In this document: piece by piece, positions 17,129 to 25,088 of the stretch
Layout: every line of letters starts with the position of its first letter
How positions within the stretch are numbered: the first letter of the stretch is position 1
From: Geoglobus ahangari
Lineage (GTDB): Archaea > Halobacteriota > Archaeoglobi > Archaeoglobales > Archaeoglobaceae
DNA: 64,000 nt
NCBI RefSeq assembly: GCF_001006045.1
Contig: NZ_CP011267.1
Location: 682,001-746,000 of the forward strand
Direction of reading: 5' to 3'
Made by a program: the position numbers and the translations under genes
Notes under the pieces: generated by a model
What the model saw: only the letters and a program-made list of their open reading frames with translations
What the model was told of the DNA's origin: nothing
The model's database searches: none

Positions 17129-17728
17129 ATGATTGCTCAAATTGAAAGTAGGGATTTGAAAAGGCAAGTGGAACTGGAACTGTCTACATACTTCGCCAGC
17201 AACGGGATACTTGGATCCACGTTCGATGAATATCTGAAGGTTCATAGACTCGCGCTTTCACAGTGGGATGCGACTACAAGGAAGTATAGGAATGGAAGAT
17301 TCATATGTGGCAATGCCGAGTACTGCGTGGTTTTTCTGAAAGACGTCGGTTTTTACGTTAGATGGAAGAGAGCAAGCTCTTCTGACTCGAGTGGTGAAAT
17401 ATTGGTGGGTAAACCTCTTTTTGATGGCAAGACTTGGAAGATCTCCTGTTTTGAACCTGACGAATCTCTGTTGGAAGAGATATGTGAAATATGGGATCCG
17501 GAAAAGAAGAGATTCGAAAACTCAATTTTCCTCAGGATGGATGGAAAAATGGTCTGGGTATATCTTACAGATCTGAGAATCTGTGTTGGCTGGGTTAAAG
17601 GTCTTGGATCGAAAATATTTGGGAGGAGAAAGGAGAGTAAAACGCAGACGGAAACAAAACCATACACCGTCCACCCTTTTGGTCTCGAGCTAAGAAGGAA
17701 GATCAACAACTCCTATGGCTGCTGGTAA
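17129..17728 (+). CDS. Unknown protein, first gene of accessory operon
   Basis: 199 residues, mixed alpha/beta, rich in Trp, Cys and Arg/Lys, with no signal peptide. It has no motif I recognise. Codon use is richer in A/T-ending codons than in flanking core genes, as in the whole 16.3-21.2 kb block. It is transcribed divergently from the CARF-like regulator, with a palindromic TATA-like element 25 nt upstream, and leads a same-strand series to 21243. Confidence 0.6.
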   Translation: MIAQIESRDLKRQVELELSTYFASNGILGSTFDEYLKVHRLALSQWDATTRKYRNGRFICGNAEYCVVFLKDVGFYVRWKRASSSDSSGEILVGKPLFDGKTWKISCFEPDESLLEEICEIWDPEKKRFENSIFLRMDGKMVWVYLTDLRICVGWVKGLGSKIFGRRKESKTQTETKPYTVHPFGLELRRKINNSYGCW

Positions 17729-17751
17729 GCTTAATAGGGAGGGGTGTGGAA

Positions 17752-18306
17752 ATGATGGGCCGTGCACTTGTCTTTTTGGTTTTGGTTGGAGTTATAATGG
17801 CTGGTTGCGCGTCGGAAGTTTCCACAAAACCGGCGGAGGTGCAGAAGAGCGTAACGACCCCCACAAAGGAGCCGAAGGGTAGTTATGGAAATCCAGCGTC
17901 TATAAAAGAAACAGTCGTCGTCAAAACTCTTGCAGGAACGTTTGAAGTTACGATTTTGGATTACGTGAGGGGAGAAGAAGCTTACGAGGTTATTAAGAGA
18001 GGCAACATGTTCAATCCAGATCCAGAGGATGGTTACGAGTACCTACTCGTGAAGGTGAGGTTCAAGTACGCTTCTGGCAGGGTTTCCCAGTTCGTCTCGG
18101 CTTACAGCTTTAAAGCTTACGTAGACGGGGTTGGATTTTCACCGAGCTTCGTAATTCTGCCCAATGACTTTCCTGAGTTCAAGGATGTTGACTTAATGCC
18201 GGGAGGCGAAACGGAGGGGTGGATAACCTTCCTTGTTCCAAAGGGTAAAGATGTTCTGATAGCCTACGAATATATGTTCGAGCCAGTGTGTTTTATCAAA
18301 ATTTAA
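17752..18306 (+). CDS. Lipoprotein with DUF4352-like domain
   Basis: 184 residues. The N-terminal hydrophobic stretch ends in a lipobox (VIMAGC), so the mature protein should be lipid-anchored on the cell surface. A Thr/Lys/Pro linker follows. The beta-rich domain with EYLLVKVRFKYASG, AYSFKAYVDG and PGGETEGWITFLVPKG resembles the DUF4352/telokin-like extracellular domain. GGGAGGGG lies 7 nt before ATG 17752, deciding the start over GTG 17746. Function unknown. Confidence 0.75.
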   Translation: MMGRALVFLVLVGVIMAGCASEVSTKPAEVQKSVTTPTKEPKGSYGNPASIKETVVVKTLAGTFEVTILDYVRGEEAYEVIKRGNMFNPDPEDGYEYLLVKVRFKYASGRVSQFVSAYSFKAYVDGVGFSPSFVILPNDFPEFKDVDLMPGGETEGWITFLVPKGKDVLIAYEYMFEPVCFIKI

Positions 18307-18344
18307 ATTTGTGAATTTGAGAATTATATTGGAGGTTTTGAGAT

Positions 18345-18677
18345 ATGGTCTGGCCGAATTTAACCAAAAATGAAATTCAAGCTTCAAGGATTTCCCACAT
18401 CCTTTCCAAAATCCCGCTCGAAGTCTGGAACAGAATAGTCAAAGAGGAGCCGGAGTGGAAACACATACACACATTCCTCGAAAGATATGGCTTTGGAAAG
18501 TTTGCGACGTTAATGGTTATGCTGGGCCTAAACGATTATCAGCTAAAGGGGAAAGCCGAGATTGCATACTGGCCGAAGATCAAGGAGCTTCTTGAGAACA
18601 AACCGGTGCCAGAAACGCCAGAAGAACTGAAAAACATCTTGAGTGTGTTTTATTCAAGGGAGAGGCTTCCAGACTAG
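18345..18677 (+). pseudogene. N-terminal part of archaeal 8-oxoguanine DNA glycosylase (AGOG), ended by in-frame TAG
   Basis: 110 codons, then TAG at 18675-18677. NDYQLKGKAEIAYW resembles the AGOG motif SYQLSGKGE. The same frame resumes directly after the stop with KLRRLDRFLSS, matching the next conserved AGOG helix. The break is therefore a single nonsense codon, not a frameshift. AGOG removes 8-oxoguanine from DNA and cuts the strand. The other half follows at 18681. GGAGG lies about 10 nt before the ATG. Confidence 0.75.
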
Positions 18678-18680
18678 AAA

Positions 18681-19148
18681 TTGAGGAGATTGGACAGGTT
18701 TCTGTCAAGTAACCTTGCAAGATGGCTTTGGACATCCACTCCCAATGAAGTTTCGGAGAACTTCGTCCAGATATGGCATGGGCTTGCAGGGACAATGAGG
18801 CAGGACGGCGAAGCGAAAACCATCACGTTCGCGATGAAATGCCTTGGAATAGCGCTTTTGATGGCAGGAGAGAGCAAATTCAGTTTCGAGAAAATCTCGA
18901 TTCCTGTAGACTACAGGGTGAGAGAGTTCACAAAGAGGATTGGAGTGACATTTGATGGCGACGGCGAAGTCAGAAAATTCTGGAGCCATGTTTTGGCAGA
19001 ACTCAGGAAAAGTGTGGATGTGAACATGATACACCTCGACTCTCTAATCTGGCAGATTGGGGTTTTGGAAAAACACGAGATTGTGGAGTATTTTTCGAGA
19101 CTCGGTCTGAAAGAGGTTGGAGAAAAGCTTGCGGAGGTGGTAGTGTGA
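18681..19148 (+). pseudogene. C-terminal, catalytic part of AGOG
   Basis: 155 codons in the same frame as the N-terminal part, one codon after the TAG. It holds the catalytic lysine region EAKTITFAMKCLG, IPVDYRVREFTKRIG, and the aspartate region MIHLDSLIWQIG, matching the Lys/Asp pair of AGOG enzymes. TTG 18681 could start a separate polypeptide, so two chains that assemble, or rare readthrough, cannot be excluded. TAG is a normal stop elsewhere in this window. The stop overlaps the start of the DUF6884 gene. Confidence 0.75.
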
Positions 19149-19594
19149 GACTTTGCATCGTTCCGTGCGGGAGTTTCAAAATCTGGGATGTAAAACCTGA
19201 TGCAGGTCCGACAAAAGCTAAGGATGTTTATATTGGCTCATTCGCGAAAACATGCATTGAATACGCTGAAAAATTCTATCCAAACTCGTACGTCATACTT
19301 TCAGCTAAATACGGATTTCTATTCCCCGATGAAATAATTCCGGAAAACTACAACGTGACGTTTAACGACCCGAAAACCAATCCAGTAAGTGTGGAAGAGT
19401 TGAGGAAGCAGGCTGAGGAAAAAGGACTGATGAAATACGAGGAAATAGTGGTGGTGGCTGGAAGCAAGTATGTTAGGGTGGTCAAAAGGGTTTTTGCCGG
19501 GAAGAAAATCTTGACACCACTTCGTGGACTTGGGGGGATGGGTTCCATGATTTCTGCCATGAAGAAAGCGATAGCCGAGGGGAGGGAGCTCTGA
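19145..19594 (+). CDS. DUF6884 / YaaA-like protein
   Basis: 149 residues from GTG 19145, overlapping the AGOG stop. The pattern CIVPCGSFKIWD, AKDVYIGSFAKTCIEYAEKFY, YVILSAKYGFLFPDEIIPENYNVT matches DUF6884, a relative of YaaA, the E. coli DNA-binding protein that protects against peroxide. DUF6884 genes are often found near DNA-modification genes. Coupling with an 8-oxoguanine glycosylase suggests oxidative DNA damage or modified bases as a theme; this is inference. TGATG links it to the next gene. Confidence 0.7.
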   Translation: MRLCIVPCGSFKIWDVKPDAGPTKAKDVYIGSFAKTCIEYAEKFYPNSYVILSAKYGFLFPDEIIPENYNVTFNDPKTNPVSVEELRKQAEEKGLMKYEEIVVVAGSKYVRVVKRVFAGKKILTPLRGLGGMGSMISAMKKAIAEGREL

Positions 19595-20349
19595 TGTCCG
19601 TGTTCTGTGAACACGGCAAGCTTGTGACAAGGTGCAGAGTTTGTTCTCCGAAAACTGTGAAACCCTCGTTTCCTGCCTCGCCAAGAGTGTTTGTCGAAGA
19701 CAGAAATCTTGCTTTCAAGTGCAACTGGCTCGACTCGGACTACGAGGGACCGTGCGGGAGAGCTGGGAGAATGTGGAACATTTACAGAAAGAGATTTCCG
19801 TGGTGCACGCAACCGGAAAATCCGTGTTACCAATATGAAAACGGTTTCAGGAATGACATCCCAGAGTTTCCGTGCTACGAAACAATGATCTTCAAAAAAT
19901 CTGAGTTCGGGGCTGGAGTGGATCACAGTGGACCGAGAAAGGGAACGGGAAGAAAGATAAAGTATGTGGTTCCGGGAAAACTCGCGATCTTCACGACAGT
20001 GGAACCGAACAAACCTGAAAGTGAAAGATTGATCTTCGGATTTTTCGTCATTAGAGACCACTACACCGACGAAGAGGGGGCGACAAGGATCGTTGGTTAT
20101 CCGGAATACACATTGAAAATCCCCAAAGATTCCAGACTTGAATTCTGGGACTTTTACAGAAACTCGGACGGATCAATCTTCTGGGGAACGGGATTGTTTA
20201 GGTATTTAAGCGATAAAGTCGTCGTAAACTACTTGAAAAAGCAGCGTGAAGTTTTAATCGAGCGAGGATATGGGGATAAAGCAGAAGTGGTGAGTAAAAT
20301 CTTATCAAATTTCTTTATCGAACATACAGAAAGTGAGGTGGAATTCTGA
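19594..20349 (+). CDS. Cys-rich zinc-ribbon protein of unknown function
   Basis: 251 residues. The N-terminus has FCEHGKLVTRCRVC, a likely zinc ribbon, followed by more cysteines (FKCNW, GPCGR, FPWCTQPENPC, FPCYE). The middle section GKLAIFTTVEPNKPESERLIFGFFVI is beta-rich and faintly like PUA/EVE-type readers of modified bases, but I cannot confirm that. Stops and starts overlap with both neighbours, so it is surely part of this operon. Confidence 0.6.
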   Translation: MSVFCEHGKLVTRCRVCSPKTVKPSFPASPRVFVEDRNLAFKCNWLDSDYEGPCGRAGRMWNIYRKRFPWCTQPENPCYQYENGFRNDIPEFPCYETMIFKKSEFGAGVDHSGPRKGTGRKIKYVVPGKLAIFTTVEPNKPESERLIFGFFVIRDHYTDEEGATRIVGYPEYTLKIPKDSRLEFWDFYRNSDGSIFWGTGLFRYLSDKVVVNYLKKQREVLIERGYGDKAEVVSKILSNFFIEHTESEVEF

Positions 20350-21243
20350 ATGAAAACCAAAATCTGCAGACTTTTCATAAAAGGGAACTTCAGCAGAAGC
20401 TTAGAAGACGCTTGGAGTGTGCTTGAGAACGTTTCGGAGCTGGACATTAATTGCGATTATTTTATGACTCCCGGTGGCTTCATCAACATTCCTTGGAAGT
20501 TCAACAGCTTCAGCGAAGCGGTAGAGGAAGCGAAGAGGCGAGCTGAAGAGCTCCTTAGAGGGATTGAAATTGATGCAAACTGTATAACCGTTGGAGTGGA
20601 TTCGTATAGCAGCTCGAGTTTAAGGAAACCGCACGTTGAACTCGTTGGTGTTTACGACGGGGATTGGCACTTTACCGGAAAAAGCTATCCTACAGTAGGT
20701 CAGGAGAGGGGGTTAATCAGGACAAGTTTGGAGTCGCATTTTATGGAGCTTAGCGATAAGGTTATGGTTCTTGGATGTCACGATTTGACAATCTTCAATC
20801 CAAGGGCGAAGGCTGCTGCTAAGGGCTGGAGAAGGGAGACCATTGAACGGTTTTTGAGCTTAGCTGAGAGCTTTGAACCTGATGTTGTGCTGCATCATCC
20901 ACACTTCACAGATTCGAAGTTTACTTGGCTTGCAGCGTGGAAGAATCTTGAGAAGCTGCTGCCATCGGTGAAACACTACGCCTCGTCGAGCGTTTATTTC
21001 AGGGAGGATGGCGAGAGGTCGAAATTCGACGACGTTCTTGTTTTTACTAAAAAGGGCGATGTGGGAGATGTTGTTGTGAATACCGCAAAAGTGATGTCTA
21101 TTACGCAGGAATCCAATCTCTACAGGTTTAAAACGAAATCCAAATCAAATTATCTTGCTACTCAGCCTGATTGTCCCTCTTCTCCTCCAGCAGATTGTAG
21201 AAGTCCTTCGGATTTGAAACGCAGCTCAGCTCGTCCTTCATGA
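20350..21243 (+). CDS. Unknown protein with antisense-overlapping tail
   Basis: 297 codons, starting right after the preceding stop. VMVLGCHDLTIFNPRA and VVLHHPHFTDSKFTW give a cluster of His/Asp residues that could bind metal, but I recognise no family. The last 29 codons (from about 21158) run antisense into the end of the COG1395 regulator gene and read as low-complexity Ser/Pro/Arg. The natural stop has probably been lost, so the block's right border cuts this gene. Confidence 0.55.
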   Translation: MKTKICRLFIKGNFSRSLEDAWSVLENVSELDINCDYFMTPGGFINIPWKFNSFSEAVEEAKRRAEELLRGIEIDANCITVGVDSYSSSSLRKPHVELVGVYDGDWHFTGKSYPTVGQERGLIRTSLESHFMELSDKVMVLGCHDLTIFNPRAKAAAKGWRRETIERFLSLAESFEPDVVLHHPHFTDSKFTWLAAWKNLEKLLPSVKHYASSSVYFREDGERSKFDDVLVFTKKGDVGDVVVNTAKVMSITQESNLYRFKTKSKSNYLATQPDCPSSPPADCRSPSDLKRSSARPS

Positions 21244-22102
21244 CTATGACGACGCTGTCGTTCTGAACCTTGACCTTCCTCTCGACTATGTAAGCAGCCA
21301 TGGTGGAGATTATCCTGCTTATCCTTCCCATCAGGTCGACCCTCTTCTCTATCTCCCTCACCTGCTTTATTCCCGTGAGAACCGGAGCCTCGTCTGGCTT
21401 GGAGATCACGTCGAAGGGTGCGTGCTTCACGGGGATGACGTCAACCCCAATGTACTGGAGCTGGGAGATAATCTCGCTCTCCTTCTCCCCGTACCTCACG
21501 TTCTCCGCTTCCTCAACCTCCTCGTCGCTGACGAAGTTCAGAACGTCAATCTCCTTCACCACACACTCCCCGAGAATCTCCTCGAGCTTTATCGCGTTCT
21601 CGACGTTGGTGTCCACGCCCTCCTCGTAGAGCATCACGGTCCTCCTCGACACACCGAGCATCTTGGCCAGCTCACCGGCGGAGATTCCGAGGCTCTCCCT
21701 CGCCCTCTTTATCTTCTCGTTGTCGAGCCTCACGTAATACCCGCCCGGAGCGGAGTAGATCAGGGGCATCTCTCCCTCGACGATCATGTCGTAGAACGTG
21801 GCGGTGTTTATCACGGGGATGCCGTACCTCGTGTAGACCACTCCCCTGTCGAGGTAGTCCATCTTGTACCTCTCTCCGACAACCATCGGGCTCGCCTTGA
21901 GAGTCTTGGCGATTATCTTCATCTCCCTCGCCATCTCTGGCTTGAAGGAGTCTATGTTGTAGAGCACCTTGAGGAATAGCACGGTCTCTCCTTTCCTCGC
22001 AACAACATCAAAGCACCTCGGCTTGGTCTCCGCTAAGTCCGTCACGACATACCCGGCCTTGTCCAGAATCTTGATGACGTTGGTTATCAGCAGTCCCTGC
22101 AT
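21158..22102 (-). CDS. Archaeal HTH-type transcriptional regulator (COG1395)
   Basis: 314 residues. The N-terminal ~110 residues resemble a restriction-endonuclease-like fold (FDVVARKGETVLFLKVLYN). A Cro/C1-type HTH is centred at residues 130-180 (KRARESLGISAGELAKMLGVSRRTVMLYEEG), and the C-terminal domain is conserved in archaea only. It matches the uncharacterised archaeal regulator family COG1395. A 6-bp inverted repeat lies between its TATA-like box and ATG, suggesting autoregulation. Confidence 0.85.
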   Translation of the reverse strand: MQGLLITNVIKILDKAGYVVTDLAETKPRCFDVVARKGETVLFLKVLYNIDSFKPEMAREMKIIAKTLKASPMVVGERYKMDYLDRGVVYTRYGIPVINTATFYDMIVEGEMPLIYSAPGGYYVRLDNEKIKRARESLGISAGELAKMLGVSRRTVMLYEEGVDTNVENAIKLEEILGECVVKEIDVLNFVSDEEVEEAENVRYGEKESEIISQLQYIGVDVIPVKHAPFDVISKPDEAPVLTGIKQVREIEKRVDLMGRISRIISTMAAYIVERKVKVQNDSVVIVMKDELSCVSNPKDFYNLLEEKRDNQAE

Positions 22103-22112
22103 CTCAGAGAAT

Positions 22113-22135
22113 ATCTCCTACAGGAGAGTATATAA
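22113..22135 (-). promoter_or_regulatory. TATA box and operator of the COG1395 gene
   Basis: TCTCCT-AC-AGGAGA (22113-22126) is a perfect inverted repeat. A TATA-like element (ATTATATAC on the minus strand, about 22127-22135) lies next to it, about 28 nt before ATG 22102. Binding here would block transcription start. Confidence 0.5.
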
Positions 22136-22186
22136 TCTTTTGCGGTTTATGGGCAAAAAGTGGGGAAAATAGTAATTTCAACTCGC

Positions 22187-22900
22187 TCAGAGGGTGTATC
22201 CGACCACGAACCTCTCGAACTTCTCGTGCTCGAGTAACTCTCTTGCAGTCCCGCTGAAAGCCACCTTCCCGCTTATAAGCATGAAGGCGTTGTCGCTGAT
22301 CTCGAGGGCCTTTATCACGTTCTGCTCCACCAGAACGATCGTCAGCTTCAGCTCGTCCCTCAGGTTCACTATCCTCTCGAATATCTGCGATGCAAACTTC
22401 GGCGAGAGCATCGCCGTGGGCTCGTCAAGCATCAGAACCTTGGCCTTCCTTATCAACGCGGTGGCTATGCCTAGGAACTGCCTCTCTCCTCCGCTCAGCA
22501 TCCCGGCCTTTCTGTCCATCTTGTCCCTGAGCTCTGGAAACACGCTCAGCGCAAGCTCCAGCCTGTCCTGATACTCGCTCTCGTCGAGTATATAGCCTGC
22601 TATGACGAGATTCTCCCTGACCGTCAGCTCGGTGAAGACGTTGTCCGTCTGCGGCAGGTAGGCTATTCCGAGCCTCGTCTTCTCATGGGGCGGGAGCTTG
22701 GTGATGTCCCTGTCCTCGAGGACGACCTGTCCGTCGTATATCGTGGTAAAACCGAAAATGGATTTCAGCAGCGTGCTCTTCCCGCTGCCGTTTGGCCCGA
22801 CAACTGCCGTGATCTTGTTCCTCTCCGCTTTAAAGTCCACGTCGAAGAGTATGTGCAGCTCCTTGTATCCAGCGTAAAGCCCCCTCGTCTCAAGCACCAA
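22187..22900 (-). CDS. livF: Branched-chain amino acid ABC transporter, ATP-binding protein LivF
   Basis: 237 residues. ABC ATPase with Walker [11 protein letters not shown]-loop in [10 protein letters not shown], signature [10 protein letters not shown], Walker B VLMLDEPT, and H-loop region IVLVEQNV (the usual His is replaced by Gln, as is common in LivF). LivF is the shorter of the two Liv ATPases. It overlaps livG by 11 nt and ends the livJ-livG-livF transcript. Confidence 0.92.
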   Translation of the reverse strand: MVLETRGLYAGYKELHILFDVDFKAERNKITAVVGPNGSGKSTLLKSIFGFTTIYDGQVVLEDRDITKLPPHEKTRLGIAYLPQTDNVFTELTVRENLVIAGYILDESEYQDRLELALSVFPELRDKMDRKAGMLSGGERQFLGIATALIRKAKVLMLDEPTAMLSPKFASQIFERIVNLRDELKLTIVLVEQNVIKALEISDNAFMLISGKVAFSGTARELLEHEKFERFVVGYTL

Positions 22901-23630
22901 GGTACACCTCCACGACCTCTGGCTTTTCTATGACCTCCTTTCCTCCCTCCGCGATCACCTTTCCGTTGCCCATCACGTACACCTTGTCAGCGTATTCAAG
23001 GATTATGTCCAGCCTGTGCTCGACGATTAAAAACGTTTTTCCAGCGTCGCAGAGCTCCTTGACCTTCCTGAGGATCTCGTGTGCAAGTGCCGGTGCCACG
23101 CCGGCGAGAGGCTCGTCCATGACTATGAGCTTCGCATCAGTCATCAGGGCCTTGCCTATCTCGAGGAGCCTCAGCTGCCCGCCGCTCAGGTTCTCTGACT
23201 TCTCGAACGTTAGGTGATCGATGTTCAGGAACTCCAGTATCTCGTACGCCTTCTCAACAGCTTCGCTCTCAAAGTCAACCCAGTTCTTCATAATCGCGTT
23301 CCTTATCTGCTCTCCGGGGTTGTCGAGGGGCATTAACAGGTTCTCTATGACGGTCAGCTTCTTGAAGGGTCTCGGTATCTGGAATGTCCTGACTATTCCC
23401 TCCCTGAATATTTTGTGCGGTGGCAGGTTGGTTATGTCCTTCCCCTCGTACTCCACTCTCCCTCCATCGGCCTTGTAGAATCCCGTGACCGTGTTGATGA
23501 ATGTACTCTTCCCGCTGCCGTTGGGGCCGATAATAAGAGTCAGTGACTCTCTGGGCACAGAAATGCTGACACCGTCAAGCGCTCGAAGACCCTCAAAAAA
23601 TTTGGAAAGGTTGTAGGTTTTCAGAATCAT
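22890..23630 (-). CDS. livG: Branched-chain amino acid ABC transporter, ATP-binding protein LivG
   Basis: 246 residues. Walker [10 protein letters not shown], signature [12 protein letters not shown], Walker [12 protein letters not shown] and H-loop FLIVEHRLD, all canonical. The region [20 protein letters not shown] is typical of LivG. The start codon overlaps the livJ stop (ATGA), so it is translated with the binding protein. It pairs with LivF to energise LivH/LivM in the membrane. Confidence 0.93.
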   Translation of the reverse strand: MILKTYNLSKFFEGLRALDGVSISVPRESLTLIIGPNGSGKSTFINTVTGFYKADGGRVEYEGKDITNLPPHKIFREGIVRTFQIPRPFKKLTVIENLLMPLDNPGEQIRNAIMKNWVDFESEAVEKAYEILEFLNIDHLTFEKSENLSGGQLRLLEIGKALMTDAKLIVMDEPLAGVAPALAHEILRKVKELCDAGKTFLIVEHRLDIILEYADKVYVMGNGKVIAEGGKEVIEKPEVVEVYLGA

Positions 23631-25039
23631 GCTCTTCTTCTCAGACCAACTGCAAGCGCCACTCCCGCAAGGGCAAGCACTACCTCAAACCCGGGCGTTC
23701 CCTTTGCCTCCTCTTTGGTCTCCTCCTTGGCTGGCGTTGCAGTCTCCTTGGCCTCCTCCTTCGTCTCAGTGGTCACGGGCTTCGGTGGCACGGGCTTGTG
23801 GTACCACTCCACGCTCTGGGTTGCGAACTTCCAGATACCAGCGGTCTCCCACTTGCCCTTGTCGCTCACGTAGTAGATGGCATAGTCACCGCTCGCTCTG
23901 TCATTCCACTCGTTCAGCACGATCTTTCCGCTGACTGGCTCGACTCCGTAGTCACCGTTGCTGTACTTCTCGGTCACGACAGGAATCTTCTCCGCCATTG
24001 CGTCGGCATCATAGCTGCCCTTCTCCTCGACAACCTCTGCATAAGCCAAAGCGAGGACCCATGCAGCATCGTAAGCATTCATCGCGTACTGGTACGGTGC
24101 ATCACCGAATCCCTTCTCCTCATACTTCTTCTTCAGCTCGTCGTATGCCGGACCCTTTGACTCGAAGAGGGTCGAGTAGGTGCCAACCCTCTCCACCTTG
24201 TCGAGGGCGTTGGTTATCTTCCCGCTCAGCGCGTTTCCGTCACATCCGAACCAGATCACGTTCAGGAGCGGTGAGTCCTCTGGCGTCTGGGCAATCATCG
24301 TGTAGACTTCCTCGTAGGAGAACGTCACAACTCCAACCTTGTCGTAGCCGTACTTGTCTGCGAGCTGCTTGACACCGTCCTCAAGGTTGGCTATGTACGG
24401 TGAGAAGTCTGCCGGGGTCTGCTCGGGGTACTCAACGACCTTGGCGACCTCGATGCCCATCTCCTTGAGCTGCGGCTCTATTGCCTCGTAAAGCCCCTTG
24501 CCCCACGCGTTTCCGATGTACGTGATCACGACGCCCTTGATGCCCGCATCTCTGAGCATGCTGGCAATCGCCTTGCTCTGCAGGTCGTCGGTTCCGACAA
24601 ACCTGAATATGAACTTCTTGTCCTCGGGCTTGGCAAAACCGATGATTGACGGCAGGGCGGTTGAGGATGGCGAGACAATTATTATCTTGTTGGAAGTCAC
24701 GTAGTCCTTAATGTTGGCGACCTCACCACTACCCATTGGGCCGATAATGAGCCTGATCCCCTGACCGTAGAGGGACTGAACCTTCTGCAGCGCGACGTTT
24801 GGGTCAACCTTCGTGTCCTCAACGTAGAACTTTACCGTGAAGTCCTTGCCCTGGCTGGCGAAGTAGTTGTTGATGTCCTCCTCTGCGATGCTCAGGGTAT
24901 TCTTTATGTCTGTCCCGTATGTCGTCAGTGGTCCGGATAGATCCACAAGAACTCCGATTTTTATCTCCTCCGCAGAGACTGCCGGGATCAGCAGCAGCCC
25001 TGCGACCATCAGAGCTATGACAAAGCTTCTCAAGGTCAT
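23627..25039 (-). CDS. livJ: Branched-chain amino acid-type ABC transporter substrate-binding protein with PGF-CTERM tail
   Basis: 470 residues. A signal peptide (about 1-23, ending AVSA) precedes a periplasmic-binding-protein fold of type 1 (EEIKIGVLVDLSGPLTTYG, IRLIIGPMGSGEVANI, IIIVSPSSTALPSI). A Thr/Glu/Lys-rich linker leads to TPGFEVVLALAGVALAVGL and RRR: a PGF-CTERM signal, so it should be anchored at the surface by an archaeosortase. The ligand could be an amino acid or an amide or urea; the sequence does not decide. Confidence 0.9.
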   Translation of the reverse strand: MTLRSFVIALMVAGLLLIPAVSAEEIKIGVLVDLSGPLTTYGTDIKNTLSIAEEDINNYFASQGKDFTVKFYVEDTKVDPNVALQKVQSLYGQGIRLIIGPMGSGEVANIKDYVTSNKIIIVSPSSTALPSIIGFAKPEDKKFIFRFVGTDDLQSKAIASMLRDAGIKGVVITYIGNAWGKGLYEAIEPQLKEMGIEVAKVVEYPEQTPADFSPYIANLEDGVKQLADKYGYDKVGVVTFSYEEVYTMIAQTPEDSPLLNVIWFGCDGNALSGKITNALDKVERVGTYSTLFESKGPAYDELKKKYEEKGFGDAPYQYAMNAYDAAWVLALAYAEVVEEKGSYDADAMAEKIPVVTEKYSNGDYGVEPVSGKIVLNEWNDRASGDYAIYYVSDKGKWETAGIWKFATQSVEWYHKPVPPKPVTTETKEEAKETATPAKEETKEEAKGTPGFEVVLALAGVALAVGLRRRA

Positions 25040-25058
25040 GATGGATAATGACCATTAA

Positions 25059-25072
25059 TTTTTTATAAAGTT
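25059..25072. promoter_or_regulatory. Shared palindromic TATA box, livJ/livH
   Basis: TTTTTTATAAAGTT reads as CTTTATAAAAAA on the other strand. It lies about 27 nt before livJ (minus, 25039) and 24 nt before livH (plus, 25089). Only 49 bp separate the two start codons, so one box probably serves both. Confidence 0.6.
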
Positions 25073-25088
25073 TACTGTAACTTCCCCC

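Noticed and set aside
18675-18677. TAG in AGOG read as pyrrolysine
   Set aside because: TAG ends several ordinary genes in the window, no pyl genes are seen, and the family has no pyrrolysine.
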